Below are positions 34,589 to 41,313 of a DNA stretch of 64,000 bases, piece by piece. Position 1 is the stretch's first letter. Each line of letters begins with the position of its first letter. The stretch is from JAUVKT01 sp036350795 (GTDB taxonomy: Bacteria > Bacteroidota > Bacteroidia > Bacteroidales > VadinHA17): NCBI GenBank assembly GCA_036350795.1, contig JAZBNV010000100.1, positions 1-64,000 of the forward strand, in the 5' to 3' direction. Below the pieces are notes generated by a model. The model saw only the letters and a list, made by a program, of their open reading frames with translations, was not told where the DNA came from and searched no databases. A program made the position numbers and the translations under genes.

Positions 34589-35392
34589 TTAGAATAACAT
34601 CCCCGGGCTCTTGCCATTGCCCGGAGCAGCAACCCTGATAACGTCTCCAACCTGCAGACTGAGTAGTTTTGCAGCACTGGAACCGTTTATGCCGATCTCA
34701 ATCAGTTCAAGTGAATTGAAAAGTGCCAGAAGATCACTGACACCCTCACTTTTGTATGAGTTGCTTATTTTTTCAATCAGGTTATTATTCGATCTTATTG
34801 CAATATTAAACTTCTTAGACTTAAATACCCTTTCAAAGACCTCCCTTGTAATATTTGATATAGCATTACCATATGAATCAATAAAGATAATGCTGCCGGA
34901 GATTGAGTTTTCTTCTATTGTAGCCCTGAATGGAACCCTCTCATTTATTTCCTTTATAAGTACACCGGTGTCTTCCGGCTTGCCCCCGCCATTTATTATA
35001 GCAGCAGCTTTAGAAAATACATCTGTCTCGTCAATATTTTCTTTATTATCACCCGTATCGAGTTTTATAATCTTTTCAGGTTCTCCGTTCAGTAGCAGAT
35101 GGAATATACCGTTATCCGATCCGATAAAATAATGACCCTGGGCTTCAACAAGCAGGTGCGGCTGTTTCTCGTCATACTCAGAATGCACGCAAATAATATG
35201 AATGGAACCTTCAGGATAATGCTTGAAAGTGTTCCTTACCACGAAGGCTGCATGCTGAAGATTGAAAGAAGGAATTCCGGTGGCGTTCTCAAGAATAGTT
35301 GCCCCCTTGCACCTGCTTGTCAGCTTACCCTTAAGTACCCCGTTGTAATAATCATATTCCTGCCACTCAGTGGTAAGCGTAATTATAGCCAT
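34589..35392 (-). CDS. SAM hydroxide adenosyltransferase family protein (DUF62-like)
   Basis: Member of the fluorinase/DUF62 family, whose characterised prokaryotic members split S-adenosyl-methionine with water. Seen: the start IITLTTEWQEYDYYNGVLKG (family consensus has TDFG at TEWQ), IHIICVHSEYD, YFIGSDNGIFHLLL (usually PDNG) and IIFIDSYGNAISNI (usually DxFGNxxTN). Length 267 residues. The frame opens 21 codons earlier, but those codons run through a terminator-like hairpin, so the ATG at 35392 was chosen. The replaced aspartate of the first motif contacts the ribose in known structures, so activity should not be assumed. Sits 2 nt before mazG. Confidence 0.75.
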   Translation of the reverse strand: MAIITLTTEWQEYDYYNGVLKGKLTSRCKGATILENATGIPSFNLQHAAFVVRNTFKHYPEGSIHIICVHSEYDEKQPHLLVEAQGHYFIGSDNGIFHLLLNGEPEKIIKLDTGDNKENIDETDVFSKAAAIINGGGKPEDTGVLIKEINERVPFRATIEENSISGSIIFIDSYGNAISNITREVFERVFKSKKFNIAIRSNNNLIEKISNSYKSEGVSDLLALFNSLELIEIGINGSSAAKLLSLQVGDVIRVAAPGNGKSPGMLF

Positions 35393-35425
35393 ACCTAAAA
35401 TCTTCCAGTTTGCCTGGTTTTTAAT

Positions 35426-35472
35426 AAAAAAAATAGGTTTACTTTGTAAGCTCAAACCTACTGTTTTTTTTT
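35426..35472. other. bidirectional hairpin between the divergent SAM-hydrolase and phoH genes
   Basis: TAGGTTT (35434-35440) and AAACCTA (35454-35460) form a 7-bp stem. On the minus strand it is followed by eight T, on the plus strand by CTG and nine T. It looks like a terminator in both directions but lies between gene starts, so it may be an insulator, an attenuator or an operator. Confidence 0.45.
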
Positions 35473-35510
35473 GAAAAAAAGGGACTGCGGGGTTTAAATT
35501 ATTATAGCAT

Positions 35511-36518
35511 ATGCCTGAAAAATCAATTATACTTGATGAGATCGATCCGAAAGAATTTTTCGGGTCTCATAATATACTTGTTGATATTTTAAGAAATCAC
35601 TTTCCCCGCCTTAAGATTATAGCCAGGGGCAATGAGATTAAGTGTATGGGCAATGATGATGATGTAACAGACTTCAGCCGGAAGATAGAGTCCTTAATAA
35701 GCTATTTCAACAGGCATAACGGTCTTTCTGAGGATGAGGCTGAAAGAATCCTGAGTGACAACGAACATGAACTTACAGCTTCCGGCGGAGGTTTCGACGA
35801 GGTGATTGTTTTTAATGTGGCCGGCAAGCCGGTTACCGCCCGCACAGTTAATCAGTTCCATCTAATAGAGGAGTATAAACGCAACGATTTGCTGATTGCA
35901 GTAGGACCCGCCGGCACAGGAAAGACCTATACCTCTATTGCCCTGGCGGTAAGGGCTTTGAAGAATAAGGAAGTAAGAAGAATTGTGCTTACACGACCGG
36001 CAGTTGAAGCTGGGGAGAGGCTGGGTTTTCTGCCCGGCGATATGAAAGAAAAGCTTGATCCTTACCTGCAGCCACTCTACGATGCCCTGAAAGATATGAT
36101 TAATTTTAAGAAGCTTGAAACCTGGCTCGAGGATGGCACCATACAGATCGTTCCTCTTGCATTTATGCGGGGACGAACGCTGGAACACTCCTTCGTAATT
36201 CTTGATGAAGCACAGAATTCAACAATGAGCCAGCTTAAAATGTTTCTGACACGCATGGGTAATAACTCCAGGTTTATACTTACTGGCGACCTTACACAGA
36301 TTGACCTGCCTAACAGGCATAACTCAGGCCTGGTAAAGGCTGTTAAGCTGCTTGAAGGTATAGACGGCATCTCAATTATTGAATTCGATGAAAGGGATAT
36401 TGTGCGGCATAAACTTGTTAAGGATATTGTAAGAGCATACGAAAAGGACTACCAGCAAAATCTGAATAAAAATCAGAACACCGGAAGTGAACACGACCCC
36501 GAGTTTAGTGTTAGCTAA
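35511..36518 (+). CDS. phoH: PhoH-like ATPase
   Basis: Cytoplasmic ATPase/putative RNA helicase-like protein of 335 residues. Seen: an N-terminal KH-like region (about 1-75), Walker A AVGPAGTGKTYTSI near residue 132, LTRPAVEAGERLGFLPGDMKEKLDPYLQP, the Walker B-like FVILDEAQNST near 225, and LTGDLTQIDLP near 260. These are the standard PhoH blocks. In other bacteria it is linked to phosphate starvation or RNA handling (with YbeY/YbeZ). No ybeY is adjacent. It faces away from the SAM-hydrolase/mazG pair. Confidence 0.92.
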   Translation: MPEKSIILDEIDPKEFFGSHNILVDILRNHFPRLKIIARGNEIKCMGNDDDVTDFSRKIESLISYFNRHNGLSEDEAERILSDNEHELTASGGGFDEVIVFNVAGKPVTARTVNQFHLIEEYKRNDLLIAVGPAGTGKTYTSIALAVRALKNKEVRRIVLTRPAVEAGERLGFLPGDMKEKLDPYLQPLYDALKDMINFKKLETWLEDGTIQIVPLAFMRGRTLEHSFVILDEAQNSTMSQLKMFLTRMGNNSRFILTGDLTQIDLPNRHNSGLVKAVKLLEGIDGISIIEFDERDIVRHKLVKDIVRAYEKDYQQNLNKNQNTGSEHDPEFSVS

Positions 36519-36523
36519 GGTAG

Positions 36524-36589
36524 AGGGTAGATGAGTTCCGCCTTCGGTGAACCTTTGGCGGACAGGGGAGATTTGAGGGTGGATGAGTT
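36524..36589 (+). repeat. pair of 14-nt imperfect direct repeats in the phoH-purC gap
   Basis: AGGGTAGATGAGTT (36524-36537) recurs as AGGGTGGATGAGTT (36576-36589), one mismatch, 52 nt apart. Between them TCCGCC (36537-36542) and GGCGGA (36557-36562) can pair. No function is known. Confidence 0.5.
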
Positions 36590-36607
36590 GAGAGAAAAAT
36601 TAATTGC

Positions 36608-36663
36608 ATAACGGATAACGGATAACAGATAACAGATAACGTTTAACATTTAACATTTAACAT
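36608..36663 (+). repeat. eight-unit, 7-nt tandem array immediately before purC
   Basis: Units read ATAACGG twice, ATAACAG twice, ATAACGT once and TTAACAT three times, all sharing TAAC in phase; 56 nt in all. The array ends 6 nt before the purC ATG. Confidence 0.8.
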
Positions 36664-36669
36664 TAAAAT

Positions 36670-37623
36670 ATGTCTCAAACAATTGTAAAAACAGATTTTA
36701 ATTTTCCCGGCCAGAAGAGCGTATACCATGGCAAGGTAAGGGAAGTTTATTCTATCGATAATGATTATCTGCTGATGGTGGTTTCTGACAGAATCTCCGC
36801 TTTTGATGTCGTACTTCCCAGGGGTATACCCTATAAGGGCCAGGTGCTTAACCAGATTGCTGAAAAATTTCTCGATGCAACATCAGATATAGTGCCCAAC
36901 TGGAAAATTGCCTCGCCCGATCCTAACGTTACTTTTGGATACCGTTGCGACCCTTACCCGGTAGAGATGATTGTCAGGGCTTACCTGACCGGCAGCTCCT
37001 GGCGCAGTTATAAGGCAGGAGCCCGTGAAATATGCGGCGTGGCTATTCCTGATGGTCTAAAGGAACACCAGGGCTTCGATAAACCAATTATCACACCTAC
37101 AACCAAGGCTGAGCAGGGATTGCACGATGAAGATATTTCAAGGGATGAAATATTGAAGCTGGGCCTGGTAAGCGAGGAAGAATATACTCTGCTTGAGAAG
37201 TATAGCATGGAACTTTTTATGCGCGGATCGGAAATTGCTGCCAGGCATGGATTAATACTTGTTGATACCAAGTATGAATTCGGTAAAAAGGATGGCCGGA
37301 TTTACCTTATTGATGAGATTCATACTCCTGATTCTTCAAGATACTTCTATGCTGATGAGTACCAGTCCAGGTTCGACAGGGGAGAACAACAAAAACAATT
37401 GTCGAAAGAATTTGTAAGAGAGTGGCTTATGGACCACAACTTCCAGGGTAAGGAAGGCCAGGTAGTGCCTGAAATGCCTGACGAATTTGTTATGCAGGTT
37501 TCGGAGAGATATATTGAATTATACGAGAGCATTACGGGAGAGAAGTTCCACAGGGCCGATATTTCGAATGTATCCGATCGCATACAGAAAAATGTAAGCG
37601 CCTACCTTAACAATGTGGTTTAG
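36670..37623 (+). CDS. purC: phosphoribosylaminoimidazole-succinocarboxamide (SAICAR) synthase
   Basis: Purine biosynthesis enzyme that joins aspartate to CAIR using ATP. Seen: KVREVYSIDNDYLLMVVSDRISAFDVVLP (given here only in outline: the GKVREVYS nucleotide loop and DRISAFD), IVRAYLTGSSWR, TPTTKAEQG and LIDEIHTPDSSRYF. Length 317 residues is the long form found in Bacteroidota, eukaryote-like in size compared with 237 in E. coli. The leader contains a striking 7-nt tandem array; a terminator follows at 37650. No other purine gene is in the window. Confidence 0.95.
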   Translation: MSQTIVKTDFNFPGQKSVYHGKVREVYSIDNDYLLMVVSDRISAFDVVLPRGIPYKGQVLNQIAEKFLDATSDIVPNWKIASPDPNVTFGYRCDPYPVEMIVRAYLTGSSWRSYKAGAREICGVAIPDGLKEHQGFDKPIITPTTKAEQGLHDEDISRDEILKLGLVSEEEYTLLEKYSMELFMRGSEIAARHGLILVDTKYEFGKKDGRIYLIDEIHTPDSSRYFYADEYQSRFDRGEQQKQLSKEFVREWLMDHNFQGKEGQVVPEMPDEFVMQVSERYIELYESITGEKFHRADISNVSDRIQKNVSAYLNNVV

Positions 37624-37649
37624 GAAAGTGTTCGCACAATAAAATATCC

Positions 37650-37680
37650 GGGGGAAGTGAATTATTGCTTCCCCTTCTTT
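37650..37680 (+). terminator. intrinsic terminator after purC
   Basis: GGGGAAG (37651-37657) pairs with CTTCCCC (37668-37674) and is followed by TTCTTT, 27 nt after the purC stop. Confidence 0.7.
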
Positions 37681-37710
37681 ATTCGCACCAATTCGCATCA
37701 ATTCGCACCA
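37681..37710 (+). repeat. three 10-nt tandem repeats downstream of purC, before nfnA
   Basis: ATTCGCACCA, ATTCGCATCA, ATTCGCACCA in tandem, directly after the purC terminator and 113 nt before nfnA. Confidence 0.75.
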
Positions 37711-37823
37711 ATAAAAAACCTGTTATTAAACACAAAATAAAAACTGACATAATTGGTTGGTATCGTAGATTTTTTTTAAAATCTTGTGAGAAATAATAAA
37801 CGACTCAAAACTTATCTGACCAA

Positions 37824-38648
37824 ATGAACAAAATCATTGAAAAAGAACTGCTGAGTAATAACGTGGTTAAACTAGTAATTGAAGCTCCCAGGATAGCTGC
37901 CAAAAGAAAAGCAGGGCATTTTGTGATAGTAAAGATTGATGAAAGGGGCGAACGTATCCCTCTCACTATTGCAGATGCTGACAGCCAGAAAGGAACCATT
38001 ACCCTGATTATTCAGAAAGTTGGTGTTACCTCCCATAAACTTCTGAAAATGGAGGCAGGGGATACTCTTATGGACGTTGTGGGCCCTCTGGGTCATGCTA
38101 CTGAGATTGAAAACAGGGGCACGGTATTATGCGCTGGCGGCGGTGTGGGAATCGCTCCTCTTATGCCTATTGCCCGGGCCTTTAAGGAAGCCGGTAACAG
38201 GGTTTTAACCGTGCTGGCTGCCCGAAACAAGGAACTGCTGATACTGGAAGATGAAATGAGGGCCTGCTCTGATGAAGTAATAATTATGACTGACGACGGT
38301 TCCTACGGAAAACAGGGACTGGTTACACATGGTATGGAAGAAATTCTTGATCGCGAAAAGGTGAATCTTGCCGTTACTATCGGTCCGGCAATAATGATGA
38401 AATATGCTGCCCTTACAACAAAGAAATATAACGTTGAAACAATTGCCAGCCTTAATACAATTATGGTTGACGGAACAGGGATGTGCGGTGCCTGCAGGGT
38501 AAGTGTTAATGGCAAAACAAAGTTTGTATGTGTCGACGGGCCGGAATTTGATGCCCATGAGATTGACTACGAGGAGATGCTGATGCGCCTCGGAGGGTAT
38601 GAGGCAGAAGAGAGAATTGCCTACGAAAAATTTATGGAATCAAACTAA
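37824..38648 (+). CDS. nfnA: NADH-dependent ferredoxin:NADP+ oxidoreductase, small subunit
   Basis: FAD- and [2Fe-2S]-containing subunit of the electron-bifurcating transhydrogenase NfnAB, or of the closely related sulfide dehydrogenase. Seen: FAD-binding IPLTIADAD near residue 46, NAD-binding CAGGGVGIAPLMPIA near 103-117, and the cluster ligands D216, C221, C224 and C236, with the same spacing as the Asp-plus-three-Cys cluster described for Thermotoga NfnA. Length 274 residues matches. It precedes nfnB by 44 nt. The complex couples reduction of NADP+ by reduced ferredoxin and NADH, which is typical of anaerobes. Confidence 0.85.
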   Translation: MNKIIEKELLSNNVVKLVIEAPRIAAKRKAGHFVIVKIDERGERIPLTIADADSQKGTITLIIQKVGVTSHKLLKMEAGDTLMDVVGPLGHATEIENRGTVLCAGGGVGIAPLMPIARAFKEAGNRVLTVLAARNKELLILEDEMRACSDEVIIMTDDGSYGKQGLVTHGMEEILDREKVNLAVTIGPAIMMKYAALTTKKYNVETIASLNTIMVDGTGMCGACRVSVNGKTKFVCVDGPEFDAHEIDYEEMLMRLGGYEAEERIAYEKFMESN

Positions 38649-38692
38649 GCCAGATCTGGAATAAACTAAGATGAACTTAAGAAAACAATATA

Positions 38693-40183
38693 ATGGAAGA
38701 ACTTAAGGATTATTTAAAACAAGAGCGTCAGCAAGCCTGGAGAGAAGAACTGCGGAAAAGCATGAAGGCTAAAGACCGTACTGTCATTGAACGTGTTAAA
38801 ATGATAGAACAGGATCCCGATTTAAGGGCACACAATTCAGAAGAAGTTAACCTCGGCCTGACAGAGGAAATGGCCCTCAACGAGGCAAAGCGCTGTCTCG
38901 ATTGTGCCGATCCGACCTGTATCGAGGGATGTCCGGTAGGGATCAATATCCCAAAATTTATTAAACGCATTGAATCAGGCGATTTCCTTGAAGCAGCAGT
39001 AACATTAAAGGAAACCAATGCACTGCCTGCAGTATGCGGAAGGGTATGCCCGCAGGAGGTACAGTGTGAGTCGAAATGTTTCTATGTTCAGAAACTAAAG
39101 AAAGACCCGGTTGCAATAGGATTCCTGGAACGATTTGCTGCCGACTACGAAAGAAATAGTGGCAAGATGTCAGTTCCGAAAATTGCCGAAAGGAATGGGC
39201 TTAAGGTTGCCATTATCGGATCAGGTCCCTCAGGGCTGGCAGTGGCAGGTGATATGATAAAATGGGGTTACGATGTAACTGTTTTTGAGGCCCTGCATGA
39301 AATCGGAGGTGTGCTTAAATACGGAATACCTGAATTCAGGCTGCCTAACGAGATTGTGGATGTGGAGATCGATAACCTCAAGCAGATGGGAGTTAAGTTT
39401 GAAACTAATTTCGTGGTGGGTAAGACTGCAAGTATTGATGACCTGAAGGATGAAGGCTTTGAAGCTTTCTTTGTGGGTAGTGGAGCAGGTTTGCCTAATT
39501 TTATGAATATACCGGGCGAAAACTATAACGGGATCTTTTCTTCCAATGAGTACCTCACCAGGGTTAACCTTATGAATGCTGCAAATAAGGAATTTGATAC
39601 CCCTGTAATAAGTGGTAAGAATGTAGCCGTTATAGGAGGCGGAAATACTGCCATGGACTCTGTAAGAACTTCAAAAAGGCTGGGAGCTGATAACTCAATG
39701 ATAATCTACCGCAGGTCTATTGAAGAAATGCCTGCAAGGGTTGAAGAAGTACACCATGCCCAGGAAGAAGGAATTGAATTTATGAACCTCCATAACCCGC
39801 TTGAATACTATGCAGATGAGAAGGGCAGGGTGAAAAGTATGAGGGTGCAGAAGATGAAACTTGGCGAACCCGACAGCTCAGGCCGTCGCAGGCCTATCCC
39901 TATCGAAGGATCAGACTTTATGGTCGACGTAGACACTGTAATAGTAGCGATTGGAGTTTCTCCTAATCCGCTTATCCCGGCCAGCATGCCTGAGCTTGAG
40001 ATGTCTGACTGGGGAACCATTATCGTTAATAAGGATACAATGGAATCGTCAGTGCCCGGAGTATTTGCCGGTGGTGATATTGTAAGGGGAGGCGCAACTG
40101 TAATACTTGCTATGGGCGATGGCCGGAAGGCTGCTGCCGGAATGCACGAATACCTTAAAAAGAATGTTCTTTCCGGTAAGTAA
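38693..40183 (+). CDS. nfnB: NADH-dependent ferredoxin:NADP+ oxidoreductase, large subunit (glutamate synthase small-chain-like)
   Basis: Flavoprotein of 496 residues. N-terminal region has two four-cysteine clusters for [4Fe-4S] (CLDCADPTCIEGCPVG near residue 71 and CGRVCPQEVQCESKC near 115), then a dinucleotide fold GSGPSGLAVAG near 175, a second at IGGGNTAMDS near 315, and VFAGGDIVRGGATVILAMGDG near the C-terminus. This is the layout shared by NfnB and the small subunit of NADPH glutamate synthase; the partner gene nfnA and the absence of a large glutamate synthase subunit support NfnB. Residues 1-40 form an extra charged N-terminal helix. Confidence 0.87.
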   Translation: MEELKDYLKQERQQAWREELRKSMKAKDRTVIERVKMIEQDPDLRAHNSEEVNLGLTEEMALNEAKRCLDCADPTCIEGCPVGINIPKFIKRIESGDFLEAAVTLKETNALPAVCGRVCPQEVQCESKCFYVQKLKKDPVAIGFLERFAADYERNSGKMSVPKIAERNGLKVAIIGSGPSGLAVAGDMIKWGYDVTVFEALHEIGGVLKYGIPEFRLPNEIVDVEIDNLKQMGVKFETNFVVGKTASIDDLKDEGFEAFFVGSGAGLPNFMNIPGENYNGIFSSNEYLTRVNLMNAANKEFDTPVISGKNVAVIGGGNTAMDSVRTSKRLGADNSMIIYRRSIEEMPARVEEVHHAQEEGIEFMNLHNPLEYYADEKGRVKSMRVQKMKLGEPDSSGRRRPIPIEGSDFMVDVDTVIVAIGVSPNPLIPASMPELEMSDWGTIIVNKDTMESSVPGVFAGGDIVRGGATVILAMGDGRKAAAGMHEYLKKNVLSGK

Positions 40184-40217
40184 AACATACAACTAAGAAT
40201 CAAAAAAAATTAATAAT

Positions 40218-41216
40218 ATGGCTGATTTAACATGCAAATATCTTGGATTATCTCTCAGAAATCCGATAATAGCCGGGAGCTCGGGACTGACCGATTCCGT
40301 AGATAATATTATAGAACTGGAAAAGGCCGGTGCAGGGGCTGTTGTTCTGAAATCATTATTCGAAGAACAGATCATAATGGAAGCTGAGGCAAGTATAAAA
40401 AAAGCATATGAGAATGATTTTATTTATTCTGCCAAATCCGAATCGCTTGATTACCTCGATCTTCATATAAAGGAGGATACAATCTCAAACTATATTAAGC
40501 TTATCAAAGAGGCAAAGCAGAAAACGCTTATACCTGTTATTGCAAGCGTTAACTGTGTGTCTGATGTGGAATGGACTTCCTTCGCAAAAAAAGTACAGGA
40601 TGCAGGGGCAGATGCCCTTGAGTTAAATATAGCTGTTCTCCCGGTTAATGCAGAAATGAGCAGGGAGGCAATTGAAGAGATATATTTCTCTATCATCAAA
40701 AAAGTCCTCGGTACAATTACTATACCACTGGCAATTAAGATAAGTCCGTATTTTACAAACCTGGCCGGAATGATAAAATCATTGTCAGCCACAGGTATAA
40801 AAGGACTGGTTTTGTTTAACAGGTTTTATTCTCCGGATTTTGATATTAATACTTTTACCGAGAAGTCTGCAAATACCCTCAGTACACCGGCCGAAAGCAG
40901 TAATGTACTGAGATGGATAGCCCTGATGTCCGGGAAGACCGAATGTGACCTCTGTGCAACTACCGGGATTCATAACGGCGAGGCGCTTATAAAACAAATT
41001 CTTGCAGGAGCAGCAGCTGTACAGGTGGTATCTTCACTATATTCAGGCGGACTGAAAACAATACAGGAGATGGTCTCTGTTCTTGAGAACTGGATGGATG
41101 AAAAGGGATTCAACTATGTACACCAGTTCAAAGGCAAAATGAGCCAGGACAAAAGTGCTAACCCGGCTGCATTTGAAAGAATACAGTTTATGAAGTATTT
41201 TAGCGAAATAAGGTAA
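40218..41216 (+). CDS. dihydroorotate-dehydrogenase-like flavoprotein lacking the catalytic cysteine motif
   Basis: TIM-barrel protein of 332 residues resembling class 1 dihydroorotate dehydrogenase: LTCKYLGLSLRNPIIAGSSG at the start, GAGAVVLKSLFEEQI, ALELNIAVLPVN, PLAIKISPYFTN and GIHNGEALIKQILAGAAAVQVVSSLY (the FMN phosphate-binding region; quoted in parts). In real class 1 enzymes the motif corresponding to NIAVLPVN is N-x-S-C-P-N with the base Cys; here there is no Cys, so orotate formation is doubtful. It lies 34 nt after nfnB and before a strong terminator, suggesting a redox role with NfnAB. Annotations of this group as DHOD-like are common. Confidence 0.75.
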   Translation: MADLTCKYLGLSLRNPIIAGSSGLTDSVDNIIELEKAGAGAVVLKSLFEEQIIMEAEASIKKAYENDFIYSAKSESLDYLDLHIKEDTISNYIKLIKEAKQKTLIPVIASVNCVSDVEWTSFAKKVQDAGADALELNIAVLPVNAEMSREAIEEIYFSIIKKVLGTITIPLAIKISPYFTNLAGMIKSLSATGIKGLVLFNRFYSPDFDINTFTEKSANTLSTPAESSNVLRWIALMSGKTECDLCATTGIHNGEALIKQILAGAAAVQVVSSLYSGGLKTIQEMVSVLENWMDEKGFNYVHQFKGKMSQDKSANPAAFERIQFMKYFSEIR

Positions 41217-41237
41217 TAACTGCCTTTGTGTTAATTA

Positions 41238-41268
41238 CGGGTAATAGATTCATCTGTTACCCGTTTTT
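41238..41268 (+). terminator. strong intrinsic terminator after the DHOD-like gene
   Basis: CGGGTAATAGAT (41238-41249) pairs with ATCTGTTACCCG (41252-41263) over 12 positions with one G-T wobble, followed by five T. It ends the nfnA-nfnB-DHOD-like unit. Confidence 0.88.
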
Positions 41269-41284
41269 ATATTTGTATATTCCC

Positions 41285-41292
41285 TATCTTTG
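41285..41292 (+). promoter_or_regulatory. -7 promoter element of the LysM gene
   Basis: TATCTTTG is a perfect TAnnTTTG; the start codon is 22 nt downstream. The -33 position has only a T-rich stretch (41264-41268), shared with the preceding terminator. Confidence 0.45.
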
Positions 41293-41313
41293 GGCGAAGA
41301 AATAATATAGCAA

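Noticed and set aside
36608..36663. CRISPR array
   Set aside because: Units are only 7 nt, directly tandem and without spacers.
37767..37784. AGATTTT/AAAATCT palindrome before nfnA as an operator or terminator
   Set aside because: It is made almost only of A-T runs and is expected by chance in such an AT-rich spacer.
38693..40183. Small subunit of glutamate synthase (GltD)
   Set aside because: The sequence type fits, but the adjacent nfnA gene and the lack of a gltB large-subunit gene make NfnB more likely.
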